A DNA stretch of 64,000 nt, from NCBI RefSeq assembly GCF_002855495.1, contig NZ_PKRO01000003.1:123428-187427 (forward strand), read 5' to 3'. The notes beneath the pieces are model-generated. The model made no database searches, was not told the origin of the DNA, and saw only the letters and a program-made list of their open reading frames with translations. Positions 33,200 to 41,659 of the stretch are shown in pieces (the first letter of the stretch is position 1; the number at the start of each line of letters is the position of its first letter). The stretch is from Porphyrobacter sp. TH134. Lineage in GTDB: Bacteria; Pseudomonadota; Alphaproteobacteria; Sphingomonadales; Sphingomonadaceae. The position numbers and the translations under genes are program-made.

Positions 33200-36100
33200 A
33201 TGATGCTGGGCGCGGCGCTGATCGCCGCCGTGATCTATCTGGGCGCATTGTTCTGGCTGGCCGCGTGGCGCGACACCCGCGGCGAGAACCACGCCAATTG
33301 GCTGAAGCGCCGGGCGGGCGTGGTCTATGGCCTCAGTCTTGCGGTCTATTGCACCAGCTGGACTTTTTTCGGCGGGGTCGGCACGGCGGCCACCAGCGGG
33401 CTGGATTACCTGCCGATCTATCTCGGCCCGATCCTGGTCTTCACCCTCGGCTTCGGGCTGGTCCGCAAGATCCTCGCGCAGGCCAAGGCGCAGCATTCGA
33501 CCTCGATCGCGGATTTCCTGTCGGCCCGCTATGGCAAGAGCGCATCGCTCGCCGCGCTGGTCACGGTGATCGCGGCCTGCGGAACCTTGCCTTACATGGC
33601 GCTCCAGCTGGATGCGGTGGGCACCACGCTGCTGCTGATGGCCCCCGACCTGCGCGCACAGGTGGCGGCGGACGAGCTGGTGCTGATTGTCGCCGCGCTG
33701 ATGGGGCTGTTTGCCATCCTGTTCGGATCGCGCCGGGCCGACCGGGCCGGCGACAATGCAGGGCTCGTGCTGACGATTGCGCTGGAGGCGGTGGTGAAGC
33801 TGGCGGCGCTGTTGGCGGTGGGGATGCTGGCGGTGTGGCTGCTGGCGACAGCGGACGGCGATGTCGCCTCCGCGCGAGGCGCCCCGCTGGCGCTGTTCGC
33901 CGACCACCCCATCGATGCGCGCTTCATCGTCCTCACCGGCATTTCAGCCGCTGCCATCCTGTGCCTGCCGCGCCAGTTCCACATGGGCTTCATCGAGGCA
34001 CCGGGCGAACGCGCCACCACCGCCATGCGGTGGGTCTTCCCTGCCTATCTTGCGCTGACCGCGGCGGTGATCGTGCCGATCGTGCTGGCGGGGCACGCCG
34101 TGCTTCCGGCGGGCACTGATCCCGATACCATCGTGCTGGCCCTGCCGCTGGCGAGCGATGTGCCGGGCCTTGCGGTGGTGGTGTTTCTTGGCGGCTTTTC
34201 GGCAGCGACCGGCATGATCGTGGTGGCGAGTGTGGCGCTGTCGATCATGATTACCAATGACCTGATCGCCCCGCTGCTGCTGCGCCGCGCGCTGGCGGGC
34301 CGGGGCGACCGCAGCCGGGTGCCGGGCCGCCTGCTGCTGATCCGGCGCTGCGTGATCGCCGGATTGCTGGCGGCGGCCTATGCCTTTTATCGCGGCTTTA
34401 CCGGGATCACCGATCTGGCGGGCCTCGGCACGCTGGCCTTTGCGGCTGCTGCGCAATTCGCGCCGGGGCTGGTGCTCGGGATGGTGAGCCAGCATGGCAA
34501 CCGCGCCGGGATGCTGACCGGGCTGGCGGCAGGCTTTGCGCTGTGGCTGGCCCTGCTGATTGTGCCTGCTGCCACCGGCACGCTGCCGCTGGTCAGCATC
34601 CATGCCGATCCGCTGGTGTCGGGCGTGATCATCAGCCTTGGCGTCAATACCGGGCTGTACTGGCTGGTGTCGGCTGTGGTGCGCCCCTCATTGCTCGACC
34701 AGGCGCAGGCCGCCGCCTTTGTCGGCACGCCAATGCCCGGAGAACCGCCGCGCCGCGCCACCGCCAAGCGCGTGGGCGATGTGCGCGCGCTGCTGGTGCA
34801 ATTCGTCGGGCGCGAACGGGCCGATGCCGCGCTTGCCCCGCTGGCGCTTCGCAACGGCGATCCGGCGGGTGCTGCGGTGCTGGAAATGGCTGAGCGCGTT
34901 ATCTCGGGCGTGATCGGCACATCATCGGCACGGATGCTGGTGGGATCATGGGCGGGCGGCGATCCCATCCCCCTGCCCGAAGTCGTCGCGATGTTCGGCG
35001 AGACGGGCCGCCGGCTCAATTTTTCGGCCGACCTGCTCCAGACCGCGATTGAAAGCATCGATCAGGGGGTGGCTCTGGTGGATAGCGAGATGCAGCTGGT
35101 GGCGTGGAACAGCCGCTATCAGCAGCTCTTCGACCTGCCCGACCGGCTGGTCAGCGTCGGCACGCCGATTGCCGATCTGATCCGCTTCAACCTGGCGCGC
35201 GAGGCCTTGTCCGAAGCGGAGATTGCCGAACAGGTCGAGCGCCGCCTCGCCTTTATGCGCGCCGGGACCGAGCACCGGATCGAGCGCGTGCAGCACGATG
35301 GCCGCGTGCTCCGCATCGTTGGCGCGCCGACGCCGGGGGGCGGCTACACCACCTCCTATACCGATATCACCGCCGACCGGCGGGCCGAACAGGCGCTGGA
35401 GGACAAGGTTGCGATCCGCACCCGGCAGCTTTCCGAGGCCAATGCCGCGCTGGCGCAGGCGACCCGGTCCAAGACCCGCTTTCTGGCGGCAGCCAGCCAC
35501 GACCTGATCCAGCCGCTGAACGCTGCCCGCCTGTTCGCCTCGGCGCTGGGCGAGGAAGTGTCAGGCCGCGCGCCGCTGGAAAAGCTGGTGGCCGATCTTG
35601 ATGGCTCGATCGAGGCGGCTGACCGGCTGATCCGGGTGCTGCTGGAGATTTCCAAGCTCGACAGCGGCGGCGTGGTGCCCAAGCCTGAAGCCATCGCGCT
35701 CGACCAGCTGTTTGCCGATGTGGCCCGCGATTTTGTGTTGCAGGCCGAAGCCAAGGGCCTGCGCCTGAAACGCGCGCGCACCCGCGTCTGGGTCATGGCA
35801 GACCGCGCCTTGCTGACCGCGGTGGTGCGCAATCTGGTGAGCAATGCGGTGCGCTATACCACCGCAGGCGGCGTACTGATCGGCGTGCGGCGGCGCGGGG
35901 ATCAGGCGCTGATTGCGGTCCATGACACGGGCCGGGGAATCGCGCCTGAGGATATCGAGCGGATGTTCGGCGAGTTTGAACGCGGGCCTTCGAGTGACCG
36001 CGAAGGGTTGGGGCTGGGCCTTGCGATCGTGCGGCGTTCGGCGCGGCTGCTCGGGGTTGAGGTTGAAACCGCATCGGTGCCGGGACGCGGCAGCCGGTTC

Positions 36101-36577
36101 GCGCTGGCTATGCCCGTGCTGCGCCGCGAAGCGGCCCCCGCAGCATCGCCCGCGCCGGTACGCAGTGCCAGCCGATTGGGGTCAGCCCGGGTGCTGGTGG
36201 TGGACAATGATCCGGCCGTGCTGGCCGCCACGGCCGCGTTGCTGGGCAAGTGGGGGCTTAATGTCACCTGCGCCGCCAGCCTTGCCAGTGCCCGCGCGGC
36301 CATGCCCGCCGCGCCCGACATCGCCATCATGGACTACCGGCTCGACGATGCCGAACGCGGCGATGCGGCCTTTGCGATGCTCTGCGCGCACTGGCGCGCG
36401 CGTCCGCCTGCGATCCTGCTGACCGCCGAGGCTTCGGACGAGACCGAGGCCGCCGCCGCCCGGATGACCGCGCACCGGCTGCTCAAGCCCGCCCCGCCTG
36501 CCGCCTTGCGCGCGCTGATCACGACCGCGCTGGCGCAGGGGCGGGCTCAGGCTCTCGCCGAATCCGCCACCGGCTGA
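33200..36577 (+). CDS. SLC5/STAC-domain hybrid sensor histidine kinase (CrbS/MxtR-like)
   Basis: An 1125-residue membrane sensor. Residues ~1-500 form a sodium:solute symporter (SLC5) module with about 13 helices (for example YGLSLAVYCTSWTFFGGVGTAATSGLDYLPIYLGP). A STAC-like segment follows (about 530-610, VRALLVQFVGRERADAALAP). Then a PAS domain (about 625-745, IDQGVALVDSEMQLVAWNSRYQQLFDLP), a coiled coil, HisKA with the phospho-acceptor His767 in ASHDLIQPLNAARLF, an HATPase (N box VRNLVSNAVRYT, G1 VHDTGRGI, G2 GLGLGLAIVRR), and a C-terminal receiver with Asp1045 in MDYRLDD. This is the layout of CrbS/MxtR, which controls acetyl-CoA synthetase in other proteobacteria. The partner regulator is convergent, with a 31-bp overlap at the 3' ends. 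Confidence 0.9.
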   Translation: MMLGAALIAAVIYLGALFWLAAWRDTRGENHANWLKRRAGVVYGLSLAVYCTSWTFFGGVGTAATSGLDYLPIYLGPILVFTLGFGLVRKILAQAKAQHSTSIADFLSARYGKSASLAALVTVIAACGTLPYMALQLDAVGTTLLLMAPDLRAQVAADELVLIVAALMGLFAILFGSRRADRAGDNAGLVLTIALEAVVKLAALLAVGMLAVWLLATADGDVASARGAPLALFADHPIDARFIVLTGISAAAILCLPRQFHMGFIEAPGERATTAMRWVFPAYLALTAAVIVPIVLAGHAVLPAGTDPDTIVLALPLASDVPGLAVVVFLGGFSAATGMIVVASVALSIMITNDLIAPLLLRRALAGRGDRSRVPGRLLLIRRCVIAGLLAAAYAFYRGFTGITDLAGLGTLAFAAAAQFAPGLVLGMVSQHGNRAGMLTGLAAGFALWLALLIVPAATGTLPLVSIHADPLVSGVIISLGVNTGLYWLVSAVVRPSLLDQAQAAAFVGTPMPGEPPRRATAKRVGDVRALLVQFVGRERADAALAPLALRNGDPAGAAVLEMAERVISGVIGTSSARMLVGSWAGGDPIPLPEVVAMFGETGRRLNFSADLLQTAIESIDQGVALVDSEMQLVAWNSRYQQLFDLPDRLVSVGTPIADLIRFNLAREALSEAEIAEQVERRLAFMRAGTEHRIERVQHDGRVLRIVGAPTPGGGYTTSYTDITADRRAEQALEDKVAIRTRQLSEANAALAQATRSKTRFLAAASHDLIQPLNAARLFASALGEEVSGRAPLEKLVADLDGSIEAADRLIRVLLEISKLDSGGVVPKPEAIALDQLFADVARDFVLQAEAKGLRLKRARTRVWVMADRALLTAVVRNLVSNAVRYTTAGGVLIGVRRRGDQALIAVHDTGRGIAPEDIERMFGEFERGPSSDREGLGLGLAIVRRSARLLGVEVETASVPGRGSRFALAMPVLRREAAPAASPAPVRSASRLGSARVLVVDNDPAVLAATAALLGKWGLNVTCAASLASARAAMPAAPDIAIMDYRLDDAERGDAAFAMLCAHWRARPPAILLTAEASDETEAAAARMTAHRLLKPAPPAALRALITTALAQGRAQALAESATG

Positions 36578-37185
36578 TCGACCTCCAGCTTGGCCGCCAA
36601 CAACACGGCCTGCGTGCGGCTGCCCACGCCCAGCTTGCGCAGGATCGCGGTGATATGCGCCTTCACCGTCGCCTCGGAGATCGTCAGTTCATAGGCAATC
36701 TGCTTGTTGAGCAGGCCTTGGCGGATGCCCGCCAGAATGCGGCGCTGTGCTGGGGTAAGGCTGGCGATCCGGGCAAGGTCATCATCCGGGCCTGCGCCGG
36801 TTTCAGGAAACCACGCATCGCCTTCGCGCACAGCGCCCAGCCCTTCGCGTATCGCATCAAGGCTGGCTGATTTGGGAATGAACCCCGCCGCACCCAGCTG
36901 CGCTGCTGCCGCGGCCACGCGCGGTTCTTCGCTGGCTGACACGATCACGATCGGCAGCGCCGGGTAATCCTGCCGCAGGTCCATCAGCACCGACAGGCCG
37001 GTGGAATCCGCCATGTGCAGATCGAGCAGCAGCGCCTCCACCCCGCCCTGCTGCAAAGCCGCACGCGCTTCGGCGGCGGAGCTCGCCTCGATGATCCCCG
37101 CCTCGGGCCACACCTTGCCGGCCGCATGGGCCAGCGCGCTGCGGAACAGCGGGTGATCATCGGCGATGACGATGCTTGCCGCCAT
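36547..37185 (-). CDS. NarL/FixJ-type response regulator (CrbR/ErdR-like)
   Basis: A 212-residue regulator. The receiver domain has the acidic pocket (IADDHPLFR), phospho-acceptor Asp55 (LLLDLHMAD), the Ser/Thr switch region (IVIVSASEE) and Lys104 in FIPKSAS. The LuxR-type HTH occupies ~145-199 (LTPAQRRILAGIRQGLLNKQIAYELTISEATVKAHITAILRKLGV). In systems with a CrbS-like kinase this regulator activates acs. It is 4 bp upstream of acs on the same strand, so regulator and target read as one transcription unit, or acs is read by its own promoter from 39115 with the regulator downstream. Its 3' end overlaps that of the kinase gene on the other strand. Confidence 0.9.
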   Translation of the reverse strand: MAASIVIADDHPLFRSALAHAAGKVWPEAGIIEASSAAEARAALQQGGVEALLLDLHMADSTGLSVLMDLRQDYPALPIVIVSASEEPRVAAAAAQLGAAGFIPKSASLDAIREGLGAVREGDAWFPETGAGPDDDLARIASLTPAQRRILAGIRQGLLNKQIAYELTISEATVKAHITAILRKLGVGSRTQAVLLAAKLEVDQPVADSARA

Positions 37186-37189
37186 GGCG

Positions 37190-39115
37190 TCAGGCGTTCT
37201 GCCGGCCTTCGATCAGCCGGTCGACCAGCGAAGGATCGGCCAGTGTCGAGGTGTCGCCCAGCGATCCGAAGTCGTTCTCGGCGATCTTGCGCAGGATGCG
37301 GCGCATGATCTTGCCCGAACGGGTCTTGGGCAGGCCATCGGTGAAGTGGATCACATCGGGCGTGGCAACGGGCCCGATTTCCTTGCGCACCTGTGCCTTC
37401 AGCTCGGCGAGAAGCGCGTCCGACCCGTCCTCGCCGGCGTTCAGGGTGACATAGCAGTAGATGCCCTGCCCCTTGATATCGTGCGGATATCCGACCACCG
37501 CGGCTTCGGCCACCTTGGGGTGGAGCACCAGCGCGCTCTCCACTTCCGCCGTCCCCATCCGGTGGCCCGAGACGTTGATGACATCATCGACCCGGCCCGT
37601 GATCCAGTAATATCCGTCCGCGTCGCGCTTGCACCCGTCGCCGGTGAAATATTTGCCCTTGTAGGTGCTGAAATAGGTCTGCCCGAAGCGATCATGATCG
37701 CCATAGATCGTGCGGGCCTGCCCCGGCCAGGAATGCGTGATGCACAGGTTGCCCTCGGCCGCGCCGTCCAGCACGCCGCCCTCGCTATCGACCAATTGCG
37801 GGCGGATGCCGAAGAACGGCAGGCCGGCGCTGCCCGGCTTCATGTCATGCGCGCCGGGCAGCGTGGTAATCATGCAGCCACCCGTTTCGGTCTGCCACCA
37901 GGTATCGATGATCGGGCAGCGGCCCTCACCCACGGTATCGAAATACCAGCGCCAGGCTTCCGGATTGATCGGCTCGCCCACCGAGCCGAGCAGCCGCAGC
38001 GACGCGCGCGAGCGGCTCGTCACATGATGATCGCCTTCACGCATCAGCGCGCGGATCGCGGTGGGGGCGGTGTAGATGATGTTGACCTTGTGCTTGTCGA
38101 CCACATCCCAGAACCGCCCGTGATCGGGGTAATTGGGCACGCCTTCGAACACCACGGCGGTCGCGGCATTGAACAGCGGGCCATAGACGACATAGCTGTG
38201 CCCCGTGACCCAGCCGATATCGGCGGTGCACCAGAACACCTCGCCCGGCTGGTAATCGAAGATGTAATGGAAGGTCGTCGCCGTCCACACGCCGTAACCG
38301 CCGGTGGTGTGGAGCACGCCCTTGGGCTTGCCGGTCGATCCCGAGGTGTAGAGGATGAACAGCGGGTCTTCCGCATTCATCACCGCGCAAGGGCAATCAT
38401 CGTTACTGGCAAGGGCTTCGAGCCAATGGTCGCGGCCTTCCTGCATCGCGATATCGCCGCCGGTGTGGGGGACGACCAACACGCCGTCGACCGCGATCCC
38501 GGGATGCGCCAGCGCCGCATCGACATTCGCCTTCAGCGGAACGCGCTTGCCGCCGCGCAGGCCTTCATCGGCGGTGATGACGAAGCGGCTGCCGCAATCC
38601 TCGATCCGGCCGGCCAGCGCTTCCGGCGAAAAGCCGCCGAACACGACCGAATGCACCGCGCCCAGCCGTGCGCAGGCCAGCATTGCGATCACCCCTTCAA
38701 GGATCATCGGCATGTAGATCGTCACCCGCTCGCCCCGGGTAACGCCCAGCTTTTTCATGGCATTGGCCATCCGCACGACTTCGGTGTGCAATTCGCCATA
38801 GGTCAGCGCGCGGCCTGCCGAAGCCGGATCGTCGGGTTCAAAGATCAGCGCGGGCTTGTCCGCATGCTGCGGCAGGTGCCGGTCAACCGCATTGTGGCAC
38901 AGGTTGAGCTGGCCATCCTCGAACCACGTGATGCGGACCGGATCGTAGGCCCAGTCCCCGCCCTTGGTGGGCGCGCGCGTCCAATCGAGCCGCCCCGCCT
39001 GTTCCAGCCAGAACGCGTCCGGCGTCTCCACCGAAGCGCGGTACATCGCGGCATATTGCTCGGGCGTGCAATGGGTGGGGGTGTGGGCGGTGGGCCGCTC
39101 GACAGCGTGGATCAT
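37190..39115 (-). CDS. acs: Acetyl-coenzyme A synthetase (AMP-forming)
   Basis: A 641-residue enzyme, very close to the usual 650. ANL-family motifs: the P-loop-like A3 segment [29 protein letters not shown], the hinge region [18 protein letters not shown], and the C-terminal catalytic Lys602 in [10 protein letters not shown], which is the residue acetylated in other species. The TGG, GEP ([13 protein letters not shown]) and W (WQTETGG) positions fit acetate rather than longer acids. It makes acetyl-CoA from acetate, CoA and ATP in the cytoplasm. It is transcribed away from the DcaP-like porin and is followed after 4 bp by the response regulator gene, so the regulator is probably co-transcribed. 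Confidence 0.97.
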   Translation of the reverse strand: MIHAVERPTAHTPTHCTPEQYAAMYRASVETPDAFWLEQAGRLDWTRAPTKGGDWAYDPVRITWFEDGQLNLCHNAVDRHLPQHADKPALIFEPDDPASAGRALTYGELHTEVVRMANAMKKLGVTRGERVTIYMPMILEGVIAMLACARLGAVHSVVFGGFSPEALAGRIEDCGSRFVITADEGLRGGKRVPLKANVDAALAHPGIAVDGVLVVPHTGGDIAMQEGRDHWLEALASNDDCPCAVMNAEDPLFILYTSGSTGKPKGVLHTTGGYGVWTATTFHYIFDYQPGEVFWCTADIGWVTGHSYVVYGPLFNAATAVVFEGVPNYPDHGRFWDVVDKHKVNIIYTAPTAIRALMREGDHHVTSRSRASLRLLGSVGEPINPEAWRWYFDTVGEGRCPIIDTWWQTETGGCMITTLPGAHDMKPGSAGLPFFGIRPQLVDSEGGVLDGAAEGNLCITHSWPGQARTIYGDHDRFGQTYFSTYKGKYFTGDGCKRDADGYYWITGRVDDVINVSGHRMGTAEVESALVLHPKVAEAAVVGYPHDIKGQGIYCYVTLNAGEDGSDALLAELKAQVRKEIGPVATPDVIHFTDGLPKTRSGKIMRRILRKIAENDFGSLGDTSTLADPSLVDRLIEGRQNA

Positions 39116-39187
39116 CTCGACTCTCCCTTATCTGACCCCGTCTTACATCAGGCTACACGCCTCGCGCCCTCAGACAAAGGTCTTACG

Positions 39188-39201
39188 ACCATCGGCTAGC
39201 T
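39188..39201 (+). promoter_or_regulatory. Candidate operator of the acetate two-component system (copy 2, acs/porin region)
   Basis: ACCATCGGCTAGCT matches 13 of 14 positions of the site at 31310-31323. It lies in the 146-bp divergent region between acs (start 39115) and the porin (start 39262), about 75 bp from each. The heptamer GTCTTAC also occurs twice here (39140-39146 and 39180-39186), 40 bp apart, i.e. about four helical turns. Confidence 0.4.
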
Positions 39202-39261
39202 GGGCGGCAGCGGCAGATCAGGCCATTCTTGCAATCGATAGCAAAAGGATGGGAGGGTCTG

Positions 39262-40701
39262 ATGTTTCACGTGTCCGCACGCCTTGGGCTGCGGGCGGCC
39301 TTGCTGGCTGCCACCGCCCTGTCGGCCGCCCCGGCGCTGGCGCAGGAAGCAAGCGTGGATGAACGGCTTGACCGGCTGGAGCTGCTGGTCGAAGGCCTGA
39401 TCGCGCGGATCGATGCAGGCACGGGCGCGCAGGCGCAGCAGGCCGAGGCGCTTGCAGCCATCCGCACCGAAACCGGCGCCATCCGCGCCGAACAGCAGGC
39501 GATGCGCGCCGAAGCCCAAGCGACCGAAGCAACCACCCGCACCCTTGCCGCGCGCCAGGCCGAGATGTCGGACAAGCTGATCGATTTCGCCATCGCGCCG
39601 GGCGAAGGGTTCAGGATGGGCAAGACCCGCGTCACCTATGGCGGCTATGTGAAGCTTGATGCGACCTCCCAGCGCACCAGCGGCGGACAGATCGCGGGCA
39701 ATTCGATCTTGCGCGATTTCCTGTTCCCTTCCTCAATCCCGGTGGGCGGAAGCCCGAGTGGGTTCGACACCGATTTCTCCGCCCGCCAGACCCGGTTCCT
39801 GTTCAAGACCGAAACCGATGTCGGGACCGATCACAAGCTGAGCAGCCTGATCGAGCTTGATTTCAACGTCACCGAAGGCGGGAACGAGCGGGTCACCAAC
39901 AGCTTCACGCCGCGCATCCGCCACGCGCTGATCAATTACGACAACTGGACCTTCGGGCAGGGCTGGTCGACCTTCCAGAATGTCGGCGCGCTGCCGGATT
40001 CACTTGATTTCATCGGGGTGACGCCGGGCACCGTGTTCGATCGCCAGCCCTTGATCCGCTACACCAAGGGCGGCTTGCAGATCGCGCTGGAGCAGCCCGA
40101 AACCGTAGTCACCACGCAGACCGGCGGGATGGTCACCCCGGGGGACGACCAGCTTCCCGACATCATCGGCCGGTACAACTGGAGCGGCGAGTGGGGCAGC
40201 TTTACCGCCGCCGGGATCGTGCGGCAGCTGCACGTGTCCACCGACGATCTGATGGGGGTGGACGATGCAGCCTGGGGCTATGGCCTCAGCCTGTCGGGCA
40301 AATTGAAGGTCGGCGAAAAGGACGATCTCAGGTTCATGGCCACGGCGGGGGACGGTCTGGGGCGCTATATCGGCCTCAACATCGTCAATGATGCCGCTGT
40401 CCGGAGAGACGGGACGCTCGATCCGATCTTCACCTGGTCGGGCTTTGCCGCCTATCGCCACCTGTGGAGTGACCGGGTGCGCTCGAACCTCGGGGGGTCT
40501 TACTTCAAGGCCGACAATCCGGTGCGTCTGACCACCAATCAGGTCACCGATGAAAGCTGGAACGCCTTCGTCAACCTGATCTGGGCTCCGGTCGGGCCGC
40601 TCAATGTCGGGCTTGAACTGATGTATGCGCAGCGCACGCTGGAAGACGGGCGCAGCGGCAATCTGCAACGGGTGCAGGTTTCGACGCAGTATAACTTCTG
40701 A
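39262..40701 (+). CDS. DcaP-like outer-membrane porin
   Basis: A 479-residue outer-membrane protein: signal peptide ending APALAQ (about residue 28), an N-terminal coiled-coil segment (ERLDRLELLVEGLIARID, then Glu/Ala/Gln-rich heptads to ~105) and a 16-strand type barrel starting with VTYGGYVKLDATSQRTSGG and ending VQVSTQYNF with the terminal Phe needed for assembly. DcaP-type porins are trimers with such an N-terminal coiled coil and take up dicarboxylic acids and related anions. Divergent orientation to acs with a shared operator-like motif suggests a role in carboxylate uptake, which is inference. The start at 39262 has a GGGAGGG RBS; its first codons read through a partial parS sequence. 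Confidence 0.88.
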   Translation: MFHVSARLGLRAALLAATALSAAPALAQEASVDERLDRLELLVEGLIARIDAGTGAQAQQAEALAAIRTETGAIRAEQQAMRAEAQATEATTRTLAARQAEMSDKLIDFAIAPGEGFRMGKTRVTYGGYVKLDATSQRTSGGQIAGNSILRDFLFPSSIPVGGSPSGFDTDFSARQTRFLFKTETDVGTDHKLSSLIELDFNVTEGGNERVTNSFTPRIRHALINYDNWTFGQGWSTFQNVGALPDSLDFIGVTPGTVFDRQPLIRYTKGGLQIALEQPETVVTTQTGGMVTPGDDQLPDIIGRYNWSGEWGSFTAAGIVRQLHVSTDDLMGVDDAAWGYGLSLSGKLKVGEKDDLRFMATAGDGLGRYIGLNIVNDAAVRRDGTLDPIFTWSGFAAYRHLWSDRVRSNLGGSYFKADNPVRLTTNQVTDESWNAFVNLIWAPVGPLNVGLELMYAQRTLEDGRSGNLQRVQVSTQYNF

Positions 40702-40723
40702 GGTCGACAGAATTAACCAATTT

Positions 40724-40749
40724 GGCAATGTTTCACGTGAAACATTGCC
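40724..40749. promoter_or_regulatory. parS: parS centromere site (ParB binding), perfect 16-mer in a 26-bp palindrome
   Basis: TGTTTCACGTGAAACA at 40729-40744 is identical to the bacterial parS consensus. Palindromic symmetry continues five bases to each side (GGCAA...TTGCC), giving 26 bp of perfect dyad. It is intergenic, 28 bp after the porin stop and about 90 bp before the end of the convergent ompW. ParB spreads from such sites, and ParA/SMC then segregate the origin region. Confidence 0.9.
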
Positions 40750-40834
40750 GTTTTGGCATTTTTGTGCAGATTTCAGCCGCAAAAATCCCGCCAGCCGATA
40801 ACGGCCAGCGGGATCCTTGTTGCGCGCTTCCGCG

Positions 40835-41512
40835 TCAGAACCGGTAGGCGATCCCGGCGCTGATCACCCAGGGATCGAGCTTGTGTGTCGTCTCGATCGC
40901 CAGCGTATTGCCGACGAACCAGCGCGCGGTCGTGTCGATGAAGTAGCGCTTCACATCGACGGTAAGGCCGAAACCCTTCTCGCCCACCGGCACATCGAAG
41001 CCCGCTTGCAGCGCGAGGCCCAGCTCGTTCGACAGGTTGGTTTCGGTCACGCCGAGCGGCAGGGTGGCCGCGCCAGGCTTGTCGCCGACCCACAGGAAAT
41101 AGGCCGGGCCTGCGCCCACGTATGGCTTCGCCCCGCCCAGATCGAAGTGGTACTTCGCTGTCACTGTCGCCGGGATCAGCTTGGCGTTCGACACCAGTTC
41201 CGCCCCTGCCGGCAGGCCTGCCGTGGTGTCGACATCATGCTGGGTCATGCCCGCAATCGTCTCGATCGAGACATTGTTGGTCACGAAATATTCCACCGCG
41301 ATCGTCGGCGTCACATTGTCATTGGCCTTGGTCTGCAAGGTGGCAGGCAGGCCCGGCAGGTTGACGTTGATATCGGTGATCTTGCCATCGGGTGCCACGT
41401 AAGTGCCGAGCAGCTTGAGCTGGATGTCGCCGGTCCGGTCGGCCTCCTGCGCAACCGCGGGGGCCGCAGCGAGCGCAAGTGCGACCCCGCCAAGCATCAG
41501 AACTTTCTTCAT
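40835..41512 (-). CDS. ompW: OmpW-family outer-membrane protein
   Basis: A 225-residue eight-stranded barrel: signal peptide ending APAVAQ, then GDIQLKLLGTYVAPDGK, the family core NDNVTPTIAVEYFVTNNVSIETIAGMTQHDV, AKLIPATVTAKYHFDLGGAKPYVGAGPAYFLW and terminal DPWVISAGIAYRF ending in Phe. OmpW proteins form narrow hydrophobic channels. In enterobacteria ompW is FNR-controlled, and here a perfect FNR box lies about 96 bp upstream of the start in the shared region with the fnr-type gene. The start at 41512 (MKKVLM) gives a normal signal; the frame extends upstream without an RBS. It is convergent with the porin across parS. Confidence 0.9.
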   Translation of the reverse strand: MKKVLMLGGVALALAAAPAVAQEADRTGDIQLKLLGTYVAPDGKITDINVNLPGLPATLQTKANDNVTPTIAVEYFVTNNVSIETIAGMTQHDVDTTAGLPAGAELVSNAKLIPATVTAKYHFDLGGAKPYVGAGPAYFLWVGDKPGAATLPLGVTETNLSNELGLALQAGFDVPVGEKGFGLTVDVKRYFIDTTARWFVGNTLAIETTHKLDPWVISAGIAYRF

Positions 41513-41607
41513 ATTCCCGTCCTCATCGGCAGCAGTGGCCGCGCTGCGCGGCCCAGGATGGTTGCTGCCTGTGAGGGCCGGATAACCGCGCAGCCCCATC
41601 ATGCTCA

Positions 41608-41621
41608 TTGATCGGAATCAA
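41608..41621. promoter_or_regulatory. FNR/FixK box, perfect palindrome, between ompW and the fnr-type gene
   Basis: TTGATCGGAATCAA matches TTGAT-N4-ATCAA at all ten defined positions. Its centre is about 45 bp before the regulator ATG (41660), so with a class II arrangement the regulator mRNA would begin almost at its start codon. For ompW on the other strand the centre is about 102 bp from the ATG. Confidence 0.85.
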
Positions 41622-41659
41622 AGACGAATGCGCCGCCAGCAAGCATTGCGGCACACATC

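Noticed and set aside
40724..40760. The 26-bp palindrome read as a rho-independent terminator for the porin gene
   Set aside because: The stem is AT-containing with a centre that cannot form a normal loop, and the exact match to parS explains it better. The TTTT after it may still help to end transcription.
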